From: Syntrophaceae bacterium
Lineage (GTDB): Bacteria > Desulfobacterota > Syntrophia > Syntrophales > UBA2192
Assembly (NCBI GenBank): GCA_013177795.1
Contig: JABLXY010000002.1
Location: 248,001 to 312,000, forward strand
Direction: 5' to 3'
DNA: 64,000 bases
Position numbers and translations under genes: made by a program. This document shows, one piece after another, positions 27,766-36,797 of the stretch (its first letter is position 1; the number at the start of each line of letters is the position of its first letter). The notes below the pieces were generated by a model. That model was not told the origin of the DNA, did no database searches, and worked only from the letters and a program-made list of their open reading frames with translations.

Positions 27766-28110
27766 ATGGTCACCGCGATCCAGGGGAGAAAGGAGTCCCT
27801 TACCGCGAAACCCCTCGACATGGCCCGTCTGGTCGAGTACCAGGCCGGTTCGGTCGTGAGCCGCGCCGTCATCCAGAAGGAGAAGGGCACGGTGACCCTC
27901 TTTGCCTTCGACGAAGGGCAGGGGCTCAGCGAGCACACGGCGCCTTTCGACGCCCTCGTGTGCATCCTGGACGGGCGGGCGGAGGTCGTCATCTCCGGCA
28001 ACCCTCATGTGGTGAAGCAGGGGGAAATGATCATCATGCCGGCCGGCGAGCCTCATGCTCTCAAGGCGGTGGAGCGGTTCAAGATGATGTTGGTCATGAT
28101 CCGCGGCTAG
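27766..28110 (+). CDS. Small cupin-domain protein
   Basis: The 114-residue product is a single cupin barrel. The first motif region is EGQGLSEHTAPFDALVCILDG and the second GEMIIMPAGEPHALKAVERF, which supplies a metal-ligand His. Ligand and reaction cannot be told from sequence. The ATG at 27766 has AAAGGAG eight bases upstream, and the gene has its own promoter. A heptad hairpin lies downstream. Confidence 0.85.
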   Translation: MVTAIQGRKESLTAKPLDMARLVEYQAGSVVSRAVIQKEKGTVTLFAFDEGQGLSEHTAPFDALVCILDGRAEVVISGNPHVVKQGEMIIMPAGEPHALKAVERFKMMLVMIRG

Positions 28111-28137
28111 GCGGCCGAAGGCGCGTCCCGCGCATGA

Positions 28138-28246
28138 AGAGAGAAGCTTCGAAGTTGAGAAGTTGAGAAGCTTGGATGACCCGAGAGTCGATCGCACACA
28201 GCCTGCTTCTCCGAATTTCATAACTTCACAGCTTCCAAACTTCCCA
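28138..28246. repeat. Heptad-repeat hairpin element (AAGTTGAG type)
   Basis: The left arm contains GAAGTTGAGAAGTTGAGAAG, then CTTGGATGACC. The right arm is TTCTCCGAATTTCATAACTT and CACAGCTTCCAAACTTCCC. The heptamer is different from the copies at 21614 and 39120, but the arm-spacer-arm layout and the TTGGAT and TCTCCGA landmarks are the same. Confidence 0.7.
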
Positions 28247-28300
28247 TTTAAGATGCCTCCCCTCCGGGGTTGTCAACGGACCCGGGGAAAGGCTTAGCCA

Positions 28301-28984
28301 TTGCACGGCAAGAACAAGCTCATCATCGCCCACCGGGGCGCCACGTCTCCGGCCCATGAGAACACCCTGGAGGCCTTCCAGAAGGCGATCGACCTGGGTG
28401 CGGACATGATCGAATTCGACGTGCGGCGCACGAAGGACCTTCGGTACATCGTTCACCACGACCCCGACATCTCGGGCGTTCCCCTCAGCGAGATGACCCT
28501 GCGGCAGGTCCGGGACAGGGCCCGGTCCTCGGGGTTTCATGTTCCCGAAGTCGGGGAGGCTCTCGAGCTTGCGCGCGGGCGGATCGGCCTCGACATCGAG
28601 TTGAAGGAAGAGGGCTACGAGCAGGTGATCGTCGGGCTCGCTGCCGGAATGCTCCGGATGGAGGATTTCATCGTGAGTTCCTTCCATGCCGGTGCCGTCG
28701 AGAGGGCAAGGCAGTGCCGCACCGGGATCCGGACCGGCTTCATCTTCGACGACGCCGGCGCCCTGACACGGGCGATTCTGCACAGTGACACGGAGTGGCT
28801 GATCCCGGAGGAGACACTGGCCCGCGGGGATCTCCTGGACCGCATGAGGGGAGCGGGCAAAAGGATCGCCGTGTGGACCGTGAACGACACAGACCGGATC
28901 AGACGGTTCCTGGATGACGACCGGATCGACGGGATCATCACGGACCGCACCGATGCCGCCCTTGCCGTGCGGGCGGGGCGCTGA
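28301..28984 (+). CDS. Glycerophosphodiester phosphodiesterase
   Basis: This enzyme hydrolyses deacylated phospholipids to glycerol-3-phosphate and an alcohol. The 227-residue TIM-barrel protein has the signature IIAHRGATSPAHENTLEAF, the metal-binding IEFDVRRTKD, VHHDP and a late IDGIITDRTDAAL. There is no signal peptide, so it acts in the cytoplasm. The start is a TTG at 28301 behind GGGGAAAGG. It stands alone. Confidence 0.9.
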   Translation: MHGKNKLIIAHRGATSPAHENTLEAFQKAIDLGADMIEFDVRRTKDLRYIVHHDPDISGVPLSEMTLRQVRDRARSSGFHVPEVGEALELARGRIGLDIELKEEGYEQVIVGLAAGMLRMEDFIVSSFHAGAVERARQCRTGIRTGFIFDDAGALTRAILHSDTEWLIPEETLARGDLLDRMRGAGKRIAVWTVNDTDRIRRFLDDDRIDGIITDRTDAALAVRAGR

Positions 28985-29040
28985 GCCCCGGACGCCGGGA
29001 CAGGCGGCGGACATCCAATACACGGGTTGACGGAGGGTTT

Positions 29041-30183
29041 ATGAACGAGCTTTCCAAAGACGAACTGAGGCTTCTCATCGAAAAGGGGAAGGCGCCGAGC
29101 CTGAGCATCTACATGCCCACGCACAGGGCCGGCGCGGAGGTGCAGCAGAACGCCATCCGGCTCAAGAACCTCCTCAAGGAAGCGGAAGAGCGGCTCGTCA
29201 GCGGCGGCCGCCGCGCGGTCGAGGCGGAGAAATTCCTCGAACCCGTCCAGGCCCTCGTGAAAAACAACCCCTTCTGGCGGCAGCAGTCCAGCGGGCTCGC
29301 CCTGTTCCTGTGCCCCGACTTTTTCCGGAGCTACCGGCTTCCCGTGGAGTTCCAGCCCTCGGTCATCCTGGCCGAGCGGTTCAACGTCAAGCCCCTGCTG
29401 CCCCTGTTCAACACCGAGGGCCGCTTCTACGTGCTGGCCCTGAGCCAGAAGGACGTGCGCCTGCTGGTGTGCTCGCGCTACGGGGTGAAGGAGACGCGGC
29501 CCGAGGGGATGCCGCGGAACATCGACGAGGTGATCAAGGTCGACGCGGTCGGCAAGCGCCTGCGTTCCCGCTCCTCCTCGTCGGGGGGCACGGGGCCCCG
29601 GGGTTCGACGGCCTGGACCGACGAGGTGTACACCAAGGAAAACGTGCTCCGGTATCTCCAACAGATCGACAAGACCCTCCGGTCGGTCCTGAAGGATGAG
29701 CGCGACCCGCTCATCGTCGCCGGGGTCGAGTATGTCTTTTCCCTGTACCGGGACGTCAACACGCACCCCTGCCTCATGGAGACGGCGATCATCGGCAACC
29801 CGGACCAGGCAAGCGCCGAGGAGCTCCATGCGCAGGCCCTCCCCATCGTGGAGCCCTGGTTCCTCAGAGAGCAGGAGGAGGCCCGGGTGCGTTACCGGCA
29901 GTCGCTCGGGACGGGTCTCGCCTCGAACAACCTCGAGGAGATCGTGCCGGCCGCCCATCACGGACGGGTCGGGTATCTCTTCGTGGAAGTGGGCAAGGAG
30001 AAATGGGGCACCTTCAACCCTGAGACGGGGAAAGTCGTTCTGCACAACGGCGGGCAGAAAGGGGACGAGGACCTGATCGACTTTGCGGCGGTCCAGACCC
30101 TGGGGACGGGCGGGAAGGTCTATGCCGTCCAGCGTGACCGGATGCCCGACAAGGAGCCGGTGGCGGCCCTGTTCCGATACTGA
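29041..30183 (+). CDS. Bacterial archaeo-eukaryotic-type release factor homologue (baeRF family 3)
   Basis: The 380-residue product matches the baeRF3 proteins, which share the fold of archaeal and eukaryotic release factor eRF1. It has SLSIYMPTHRAGAEVQQNAI near the start, FWRQQSSGLALFLCPDFF, RFYVLALSQKDVRLLV and a long central/C-terminal eRF1 domain-3-like part. Their role is not established; ribosome hibernation or rescue has been proposed. No hpf-like partner is adjacent. The ATG at 29041 follows GGAGGGTTT. Confidence 0.8.
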   Translation: MNELSKDELRLLIEKGKAPSLSIYMPTHRAGAEVQQNAIRLKNLLKEAEERLVSGGRRAVEAEKFLEPVQALVKNNPFWRQQSSGLALFLCPDFFRSYRLPVEFQPSVILAERFNVKPLLPLFNTEGRFYVLALSQKDVRLLVCSRYGVKETRPEGMPRNIDEVIKVDAVGKRLRSRSSSSGGTGPRGSTAWTDEVYTKENVLRYLQQIDKTLRSVLKDERDPLIVAGVEYVFSLYRDVNTHPCLMETAIIGNPDQASAEELHAQALPIVEPWFLREQEEARVRYRQSLGTGLASNNLEEIVPAAHHGRVGYLFVEVGKEKWGTFNPETGKVVLHNGGQKGDEDLIDFAAVQTLGTGGKVYAVQRDRMPDKEPVAALFRY

Positions 30184-30418
30184 GGCAGGGCATCGGGTCC
30201 TGGACAGAGGGACGGGGAAGACGAAAAAAACAACGGCCGGAGAGACCGGAGAGCGCCACTCCCCGGTCTCTCCCGGTTTCGCGCCTCATCATCAATGACG
30301 GCCTGAGGCCGGCGGGCGAAATGGAGCACGGACCATCGGCGGACATCACCCCCCGGAGCTGACGCAGGGAAGCCTCTGGAAGAACATCTGGCACCTCTCG
30401 TGGCCCACCTTCTTCATC

Positions 30419-31699
30419 ATGGTCTTCAACTTCCTCGTGGGCCTGGCCGATCTCTACGTGGCGGGCTTCATCGGGCCCGACATCCAGGCGGCCATCGGGT
30501 TCGTCACCCAGCTCTTCTTCATCGTCATCATCGTTGCCAACGCCATCGGCGTCGGGACCATCGCCATGGTGTCCCGGGCCGTCGGGGCGTCGAACCCCGG
30601 GCGGGCCGTCGGGATCGCGAGGCAGTCCCTGCTGTTCGGCGCGGTCGTCGCCGTCGTGATCACCGCCGCCACGCTCGTCTATTGCCGCCAGATCGTGGCC
30701 CTGGCGGGCATGCCCGCAGAGATCCGCGCCGTCGCGGAGGACTTCCTGCGCATCTTCGCCTTCGCCCTGGGGCCCAACTACCTGCTCATCATCGCGAATG
30801 CCGTCTTCCGGGCCGCGGGCGACGTGCAGAAGCCCCTGCTGACGATGTTCTTTGTCAGCCTCGTCAACATCGCGGGCGATTTCGCCCTGGTTTTCGGGAT
30901 CCCGCCCTTCCCGGCGATGGGATACCGGGGCATCGCGCTGGCCACGGCCTCGTCGTTTGCCGCGGGGATGCTCATCAGCCTGGCCCTGCTGGCGACGCAG
31001 CGGTGGCGGGGCGTGTTCACCGAGCCCTGGCGCGTGGAGTTCGGCACCATCGGCCGGATCATCGACATCGGCTGGCCGTCGGTTTTCATGCAGGTCGCCT
31101 GGCAGGCCGGCAGCATCGTGCTCTACAACATCCTGTCCCGGGTGGGCGAGGGGGCGGTCACGGCCCTGGCCGCGCTGACCAACGGCCTTCGGATCGAGGC
31201 CGTCATCTTCCTGCCGGCCTTCGCCCTCAACATGGCCGCCTCCGTCCTCACCGGGCAGAACCTGGGGGCGGGCAACCCGCAGAGGGCGGAGATGCTCGCC
31301 TGGAAGACCGCGGGGGCGGGGATGGTCCTGCTCGGGACGCTGGCCCTGCCCATCTTCATCTGGGCCGAGGCGTTCGCGTCGATCCTGGCACGGACGCCGG
31401 AGGTCCTGAACGAGACGGCCAACTACCTGCGGATCAACATGGTCTCCGAGCCCTTTCTGGCCCTGGGGACCATCCTGTCCGGGGCCATCACGGGGGCGGG
31501 CGACACGAGGGCCACCATGTGGATCATCGTGGCCGCCATGTGGGGGATCCGGCTGCCGCTGGCCTACGTCCTGGCGATCACGCTCGGCTGGGGGCCGACC
31601 GGGGTGTGGGTCGCCATGGTGGTCTCCATGATCGGTTACTCGATCCTCATGAGCCTGCGGTTTCGCGGCGGGCGGTGGAAGCATGTGAACGTGGGCTAG
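30419..31699 (+). CDS. MATE-family multidrug/Na+ antiporter, 5' end apparently frameshifted
   Basis: The 426 residues from the first in-frame ATG form about 12 hydrophobic segments of a MATE exporter (MVFNFLVGLADLYVAGFIG, EAVIFLPAFALNMAASVLTG, NYLRINMVSEPFLALG). Conserved MATE residues continue upstream of this ATG (LTQGSLWKNIWHLSWPTFF), with no start codon in that frame. An ATG at 30321 opens a frame (MEHGPSADIT) that would join it if a run of six C at 30349-30354 had one more C. The true gene is probably 30321-31699, with a one-base break. Confidence 0.85.
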   Translation: MVFNFLVGLADLYVAGFIGPDIQAAIGFVTQLFFIVIIVANAIGVGTIAMVSRAVGASNPGRAVGIARQSLLFGAVVAVVITAATLVYCRQIVALAGMPAEIRAVAEDFLRIFAFALGPNYLLIIANAVFRAAGDVQKPLLTMFFVSLVNIAGDFALVFGIPPFPAMGYRGIALATASSFAAGMLISLALLATQRWRGVFTEPWRVEFGTIGRIIDIGWPSVFMQVAWQAGSIVLYNILSRVGEGAVTALAALTNGLRIEAVIFLPAFALNMAASVLTGQNLGAGNPQRAEMLAWKTAGAGMVLLGTLALPIFIWAEAFASILARTPEVLNETANYLRINMVSEPFLALGTILSGAITGAGDTRATMWIIVAAMWGIRLPLAYVLAITLGWGPTGVWVAMVVSMIGYSILMSLRFRGGRWKHVNVG

Positions 31700-31773
31700 G
31701 GTTGCGGCCTTCGGGGTTTTTCGGCCGCCCGGGTTGTGGTACATTGACATGGACATCAAACAGGAGCCGAGAC

Positions 31774-32202
31774 ATGGTCACCCGCGAAACGATACGGGAC
31801 ATTCTGGAGAGGTATCGAACCATTGCCGTCTACGGCATGTCGAAGGACCCGGGGAAAACGGCCCACTGGGTGCCGGCATACCTCGCCAAGAAAGGCTATG
31901 ACATCATCCCCGTGAACCCGACGGCCGACACGATCCTGAAGCGCAAATGCTACCCCGACCTCAAGTCGATCCCGGCGCGGATCGATGTGGTGCAGGTATT
32001 CCGGCCCTCCGAGGCGGCGCTGGAGCCGGTGAAAGAGGCGGTTGCCAGGAAGAAGGAAAGAGGCGACGTCTCCGTTATCTGGCTCCAGATGGGGATTCGG
32101 AACGAGGAGGCCCGCAGGCTTGCCGAGGAAAACGGGATCCTCTTCGTGCAGGACCGATGCATGTACGACGAGCACCACATGTTGAGCCCCATGGACGGAT
32201 AG
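31774..32202 (+). CDS. CoA-binding-domain protein (YccU-like)
   Basis: The 142-residue protein is a stand-alone Rossmann-type CoA-binding domain: TIAVYGMSKDPGKTAHWVPA, GYDIIPVNPTADTIL and VIWLQMGIRNEEARRLAEEN. The last part FVQDRCMYDEH is typical of YccU-like proteins. Function is unknown. The ATG at 31774 is preceded by CAGGAG. Confidence 0.85.
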   Translation: MVTRETIRDILERYRTIAVYGMSKDPGKTAHWVPAYLAKKGYDIIPVNPTADTILKRKCYPDLKSIPARIDVVQVFRPSEAALEPVKEAVARKKERGDVSVIWLQMGIRNEEARRLAEENGILFVQDRCMYDEHHMLSPMDG

Positions 32203-32252
32203 CCGCCCGGCGGAGGGTCCCGGGCGGAATCGGGGAAAGCCGGAATCTGATC

Positions 32253-32912
32253 ATGTGCGGAAGATTCACCCTTGTCAGCCCCTTCGTCGCAGTTGCCGAG
32301 CGGTTCCGCGCGTCGCCGCCGTCCGGGCTTCGGCCCCGGTACAACATCGCCCCGGGACAGGACATCCTCTGCGTCATCCGGGACGGAGAAAGGCGCATCG
32401 AGCCGATGCGTTGGGGGCTCATCCCTTCCTGGGCGAAAGACCCCTCCATCGGCAACCGCCTCGTCAACGCCCGTGCCGAAACCCTGGCGGAGAAGCCAAG
32501 CTTCCGCAGCGCCTTCGCGAAGCGCCGCTGCCTCGTCGCGGCCGACGGGTTCTACGAGTGGCGGCGGGCGGGCAGGCGCAAGGTGCCGGTGTACATTTTC
32601 CTCAAGTCGAGAAAGCCCTTCGGCTTTGCCGGCCTCTACGAGACCTGGAAAGCCCCTGGGGGGCAGGAGATCCGCACCTGCACGATCGTCACGACGGAGG
32701 CAAACGATCTCGTCCGTCCCATCCATGACCGCATGCCCGTCATCGTGCCCGTGACGCTCGAGGATCTCTGGCTCGATCCCGCCGAAAAGGACCGCGGCCT
32801 GCTCGAGTCGGTGCTGATGCCTTATCCCGCGGAGGAGATGGACGCCTACGACGTGACGACCGCCGTCAACAACGCCTCCCACGACGGACCGGACTGCATC
32901 CTGCCCGCCTGA
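32253..32912 (+). CDS. SOS response-associated peptidase / abasic-site shield (SRAP family)
   Basis: SRAP proteins (YedK/HMCES) crosslink to abasic sites in single-stranded DNA through Cys2. The 219-residue product begins MCGRFTLVS with Cys2 in place. It contains PRYNIAPGQDI, RWGLIPSWAKD, NARAETL, GFYEWRR with the catalytic Glu, and the late HDRMPVIV with the catalytic His. The start at 32253 must be right because Cys2 has to be second. It is a single-gene unit here. Confidence 0.95.
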   Translation: MCGRFTLVSPFVAVAERFRASPPSGLRPRYNIAPGQDILCVIRDGERRIEPMRWGLIPSWAKDPSIGNRLVNARAETLAEKPSFRSAFAKRRCLVAADGFYEWRRAGRRKVPVYIFLKSRKPFGFAGLYETWKAPGGQEIRTCTIVTTEANDLVRPIHDRMPVIVPVTLEDLWLDPAEKDRGLLESVLMPYPAEEMDAYDVTTAVNNASHDGPDCILPA

Positions 32913-33293
32913 CCCTGACCCTGGCCGGGGAGCTCTTCACCCTCTTTCCTGACGCCCGCGGAACGGGCTCTTGCACCCGCCGGGGCAGCTCGCCGCGGCT
33001 CCCGTCCCGCGACATGCATGTCGCAGGGGCGTGACGAAAGGGTCGCTGCCCCCGGAAGCCCGTCGGGAGGGCACTTCCGGACGGATGCCCTGGTGCGGCG
33101 AGGGTCTCTCCCGAATCATGAGGGGGGATTTTGTCGCTGCTCCCCGGGGGCGGCTGTCCGGCAGGATTCTGAAACATGAAGGAATATCGGCATGTTGGCA
33201 GAATATGGCCGACATCCTGATCGTGGCAGAATGTTTGCTTTGCCGTTACATGCGTTCTGTTTAGTCCCCGTGTTACGTTGGAGGACGATCGAT
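32913..33293. other. Intergenic region with a palindrome and a sigma-54-type promoter
   Basis: No gene is seen. The region begins with CCCTGACCCTGGCC heptamer-like sequence. It contains a perfect 16-bp palindrome (GCGACATGCATGTCGC, 33009-33024) and two GGCAGAAT repeats near 33197 and 33225, and ends with the -24/-12 promoter described separately. Confidence 0.5.
33224..33239 (+). promoter_or_regulatory. Putative sigma-54 (-24/-12) promoter
   Basis: TGGCAGAATGTTTGCT fits the consensus TGGCAY-R-N4-TTGCW with one mismatch. The GG (33225-33226) and GC (33237-33238) are exactly 10 bases apart. It lies 55 bases upstream of the TTG start of the thioredoxin-like gene. Confidence 0.5.
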
Positions 33294-33863
33294 TTGCCTG
33301 ATCGCATTCGTTGGGAGACGGACCTGGAAAAGGCTCTCAAGCGGCGGAAAGCCAGGGAAAAACCGATCCTGATCTTCTTTCACGACCCAGGGCTGACCGA
33401 CAGCCGCAACATGGAGAGGCTGACGTACCCGGATCGAACGGTCATCGATCTCATCGAGGAGAACGTCGTACCGGTCAAGATTTCCGGCGATGCAGGCCCT
33501 TGGGCGGACAAGTACATGGTGAAGTGGACACCGACTCTGATCACGGTCAACGGCGAAGGGAAGGAACATCACAGGGCCGTCGGGTTTTTGCCGCCCGAGG
33601 AGCTCATCCCCTCGGTCCTCTTGGGGGTGGGCAAGGTCCATTTCGATGCCGACAGGATTGACAAGGCCCTGCAATACTTCGAACAGATCGTGGAGAAGTA
33701 CCCGAGGAGCGAGTCGACGGCCGAGGCGATCTACTTGAAAGGGATCTGCCAGTACAAGAGCACGCACAACGCGAAGCCGCTCAAGATGGCCTATGAAAGG
33801 CTGCAGGCCGATTACCCGGCCAGCATCTGGACGAAACGCGCTTATCCTTACAGGCTGCTGTGA
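33294..33863 (+). CDS. Thioredoxin-fold protein without CXXC, with TPR-like C-terminus
   Basis: The 189-residue product has a thioredoxin-like core (KPILIFFHDPGLTDSRNMER, then VPVKISGDAG and KWTPTLITVNGEG). The CXXC site is replaced by DPGLTDS, so it is not a classical disulfide reductase. The C-terminal third (ALQYFEQIVEKYPRSESTAE) looks like a TPR helix pair. The start is a TTG at 33294 with GGAGGA eight bases upstream. A sigma-54-type promoter lies upstream and a very strong terminator downstream, so it is a single regulated unit. Function is unknown. Confidence 0.7.
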   Translation: MPDRIRWETDLEKALKRRKAREKPILIFFHDPGLTDSRNMERLTYPDRTVIDLIEENVVPVKISGDAGPWADKYMVKWTPTLITVNGEGKEHHRAVGFLPPEELIPSVLLGVGKVHFDADRIDKALQYFEQIVEKYPRSESTAEAIYLKGICQYKSTHNAKPLKMAYERLQADYPASIWTKRAYPYRLL

Positions 33864-33895
33864 GGATATCGATATAGGATTCCCTCCCCTTCCTC

Positions 33896-33945
33896 CTCGC
33901 CCTGTGCAGTCCCCGCCTTAACTGCACAGGGCGAGAACTTTTTTA
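33896..33945 (+). terminator. Strong Rho-independent terminator
   Basis: A perfect 15-bp stem (CTCGCCCTGTGCAGT with ACTGCACAGGGCGAG) around a 10-base loop is followed by AACTTTTTT. It ends the thioredoxin-like gene before the convergent copA. Confidence 0.92.
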
Positions 33946-33994
33946 GCACCTTTCAGCTTCGCAGCTTCCCTGCATTTGACCGCGGCGTGAGTCG

Positions 33995-36451
33995 CTATGA
34001 CCATCGCAGCCGGAGCGAATTGGTCACCACCGACACGGAGCTCAGCGCCATGGCGGCGGCCGCGTAGACGGGATTGAGGAGGATGCCGAAAAACGGGTAG
34101 AGGACGCCCGCGGCGACGGGGATCCCGATGACGTTGTAGATGAAGGCCCAGAAGAGGTTCTGGCGGATGGTCCTCATCGTGCGGAAGGAAAGGCGGATCG
34201 CCTCGGGCACGGCACGCAGGTCGTCACGGATGAGCGTGATGTCGGAGGCCTCGATGGCCACGTCGGTCCCGGCCCCGACGGCGATCCCGATGTCGGCGGC
34301 CGAGAGGGCCGGGGCGTCGTTGATCCCGTCGCCCACCATGGCGACGATCTCGCCCTGCGCCTTCAGGCGCCGGATCTCGTTTGCCTTTTCGCCCGGCAGA
34401 ATCTCGGCGAGCACCCGGTCGATGCCAAGGGCCCTTCCCACGGCCCGGGCGGTGGCCTCGTTGTCGCCCGTGATCAGGGCGACCTTGAGTCCCATGCCTT
34501 TGAGGTCCTGCAGCGCCTCGGCGGCCGTGTCCTTCGGCACGTCGGAAAGGGCAATCACGCCGGCCGCCTGGCCCCCGACGGCGACGTAGACGCAGGTCTT
34601 CGCCTCCCCGGAGAGCCTGTCCGCCGCCGCGCCCAGCCCGTCAAGGCGCACTCCCTCCTGCTCGATGAGCCTGCGGTTGCCCAGCAGCACGGGGACCCCC
34701 TCGAAGAGGGCCTTTGCACCGAGTCCGGAGAGGGCCTCGAACCCCTCGACGGCGACCGGCGCGATCCCCTCGCCCCTCGCCTTCTCGACGATGGCGGCGG
34801 CCAGGGGGTGCTCCGAAAGCGCCTCCACGGAGGCGGCGATCTGCAGAACCCGGTTCCGCCCCACGCCGGGAGCCGTCTCGACGTCTGTGACGCGGGGCTC
34901 GCCCACGGTCAGGGTCCCCGTCTTGTCGAAGACGACCATGGTCAGCCTGTGGGCCTTCTCGAGGCTCTCGCCCCCCTTGATGAGGATTCCCTTCTCGGCG
35001 CCGATCCCCGTGCCCACCATGACGGCCGTCGGCGTCGCCAGTCCCATGGCGCAGGGGCAGGCGATGATGAGGACGGAGACGAAATTGAGCAGCGCCCGCG
35101 TCAGGACGGGGTCGGGGACGAAAAAGGCCCAGACGGCGAACGTGACGGCGGCAATCGCCATGACGGCCGGCACGAACACGGCGGCCACGCGGTCGGCGAT
35201 CCGCTGGATCGGGGCCTTCGAGCCCTGGGCCTCCTCGACGAGGCGGATGATCTGGGCAAGCGCCGTCTCGGCCCCGATCTTCGTCGCCCGGAAGGTGAAG
35301 CTGCCGCTGCGGTTGATCGTGGCCCCGTAGACGCTGCTGCCGGGCTCCTTCGCGACGGGCATGCTCTCGCCCGTGAGCATGGACTCGTCCACGGCCGAGG
35401 CGCCCGCAAGGACGATGCCGTCCGTGGGGATCTTCTCGCCGGGCCGCACGAGGATCTCGTCCCCCTTCATGACCTCTTCGACGGGGACGTCGACCGGCTG
35501 CCCGTCGCGGATCACGCGGGCCGTCCGGGGCTTGAGCCCCGCGAGGCGCTTGATGGCCTGCGAGGTCTTTCCCTTCGTGCGCGCCTCGAGCAGCCGCCCC
35601 AGGACAATGAAGCTCACGATGAACGCCGCCCCGTCGTAGTACACGTGCAGTTCCAGGCCGGCGCGGGTGAAGAGGGACGGGAAAAAGGTTGCCAGCGCGG
35701 AGTAGAGGTAGGCCGAGAGCGACCCGACGGACACCAGGGTGTTCATGTCCGAGGTCTTCTGTCTCAACGCCTTGAGGGCCCCCGAGTGAAACCGGCTTCC
35801 CGCCCAGAAGACGACGGGCGTCGTCAGCACGAAGAGCAGGTAGAGCATGGCCTGCCGCGGGACCCCGCCCAGGAAGGGAAACCACTCCTGCATCGTGCCG
35901 ATGAAGATGAGCACACTCAGGACGATGCCCACGGCGAATTTGACGGTCAGCTCCCGGATCTCCCGCCCGCGGGCCTCCTCGATGGGGTCCCCGCGCGTCT
36001 CGTCGACGAGGCCCAGGTATTCGTAGCCCGCCTCCGTGACGGCCCTGCGGAGCGCGCCCGGACCGGCCCACTCCGGGCCGTGGGTCACCGTGGCGCGGCC
36101 CGTGGCCAGGTTCACGGCGGCCTCCTCGACGCCGGGGACCTCCTTCAGGGCAAGCTCCACCCGGCGCACGCAGGCGGCGCAGGTCATCCCGCCGATTGAA
36201 ATGGTTGTCTTTTCCAGGGCGCCGCGGCCCACCGGTTCCCGGGAAACGACCTCGTAGCCCAGGTCGTGCACCGCTGCGGCCATGACCTCCGCGCTCACGG
36301 CCTCGGGATCGTATTCCACGAGGGCCTTGCTCGAGGCGAGGTTGACCGTGGCGTCCTGCACGCCCGGCAGGGCCTTCAGGCCCTCCTCCACGCGCCGCAC
36401 GCAGGCGGCGCAGGACATGCCGGCAATGCCCAACGCGATCTTCTCAGGCAA
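33995..36451 (-). CDS. copA: Copper-exporting P1B-type ATPase with two heavy-metal domains
   Basis: CopA pumps Cu(I) out of the cytoplasm. The 818-residue product has two N-terminal metal-binding domains ([10 protein letters not shown] and [10 protein letters not shown]), the transmembrane CPC motif ([14 protein letters not shown]), the phosphorylation site [12 protein letters not shown], the SEHPLAAAI nucleotide-site motif and [10 protein letters not shown]. It starts at a TTG that overlaps the end of the upstream metallochaperone gene by eight bases, so the two are translationally coupled. Confidence 0.95.
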   Translation of the reverse strand: MPEKIALGIAGMSCAACVRRVEEGLKALPGVQDATVNLASSKALVEYDPEAVSAEVMAAAVHDLGYEVVSREPVGRGALEKTTISIGGMTCAACVRRVELALKEVPGVEEAAVNLATGRATVTHGPEWAGPGALRRAVTEAGYEYLGLVDETRGDPIEEARGREIRELTVKFAVGIVLSVLIFIGTMQEWFPFLGGVPRQAMLYLLFVLTTPVVFWAGSRFHSGALKALRQKTSDMNTLVSVGSLSAYLYSALATFFPSLFTRAGLELHVYYDGAAFIVSFIVLGRLLEARTKGKTSQAIKRLAGLKPRTARVIRDGQPVDVPVEEVMKGDEILVRPGEKIPTDGIVLAGASAVDESMLTGESMPVAKEPGSSVYGATINRSGSFTFRATKIGAETALAQIIRLVEEAQGSKAPIQRIADRVAAVFVPAVMAIAAVTFAVWAFFVPDPVLTRALLNFVSVLIIACPCAMGLATPTAVMVGTGIGAEKGILIKGGESLEKAHRLTMVVFDKTGTLTVGEPRVTDVETAPGVGRNRVLQIAASVEALSEHPLAAAIVEKARGEGIAPVAVEGFEALSGLGAKALFEGVPVLLGNRRLIEQEGVRLDGLGAAADRLSGEAKTCVYVAVGGQAAGVIALSDVPKDTAAEALQDLKGMGLKVALITGDNEATARAVGRALGIDRVLAEILPGEKANEIRRLKAQGEIVAMVGDGINDAPALSAADIGIAVGAGTDVAIEASDITLIRDDLRAVPEAIRLSFRTMRTIRQNLFWAFIYNVIGIPVAAGVLYPFFGILLNPVYAAAAMALSSVSVVTNSLRLRWS

Positions 36452-36641
36452 CGTCGTACCCTGCCTTCCGGATGCGCTCCGCGATGACGGCCCTGTCGAC
36501 GGGCTGGGTCTCCTCGAAGGTCGCCTCGCCCCTCGCGAGATCCACGTTCACGTTGCGGACCCCCTCGATGCCGCTCAGGGCCTTCGTGACGGCCGTGGCG
36601 CAGTGGCTGCAGGTCATCCCCTTGATCTTGATCGTGGCCAT
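36444..36641 (-). CDS. copZ: Copper chaperone CopZ-like heavy-metal-associated protein
   Basis: The 65-residue product is a single ferredoxin-like HMA domain with the metal motif [11 protein letters not shown]. Such proteins hand Cu(I) to CopA. It lies directly upstream of copA, overlaps it by eight bases, and has its own good promoter. No copper-responsive regulator gene (CueR or CsoR) is visible nearby. Confidence 0.9.
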   Translation of the reverse strand: MATIKIKGMTCSHCATAVTKALSGIEGVRNVNVDLARGEATFEETQPVDRAVIAERIRKAGYDVA

Positions 36642-36693
36642 GTGATGTTCGGGTTCCTTTCATGCGTTCGGTGCTGCTGCCGCATTTTTTGTT

Positions 36694-36722
36694 ATTATAA
36701 GCACGAACCAGCCGCATTCCAA
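36694..36722 (-). promoter_or_regulatory. Sigma-70 promoter of copZ-copA
   Basis: On the minus strand TTGGAA and a perfect TATAAT are 17 bases apart, 52 bases from the copZ start. I see no elongated spacer or dyad of the MerR/CueR type. Confidence 0.65.
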
Positions 36723-36797
36723 CCACAAACCCTTTGCTCTTCCCGCCGGTTGTGATAGAAATACCCTGAAAGGCCATCCCCTCCCGCGGAGTCTGTC

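Noticed and set aside
30236-30279. GAGACCGG/CCGGTCTC hairpin after the baeRF gene considered as a terminator
   Set aside because: The stem is good, but no T-run follows on either strand, so a Rho-independent terminator cannot be claimed.
33009-33024. Perfect palindrome GCGACATGCATGTCGC considered as attachment site or operator
   Set aside because: A single copy with no recombinase, phage gene or target gene nearby. It is mentioned only as a possible enhancer-binding site.
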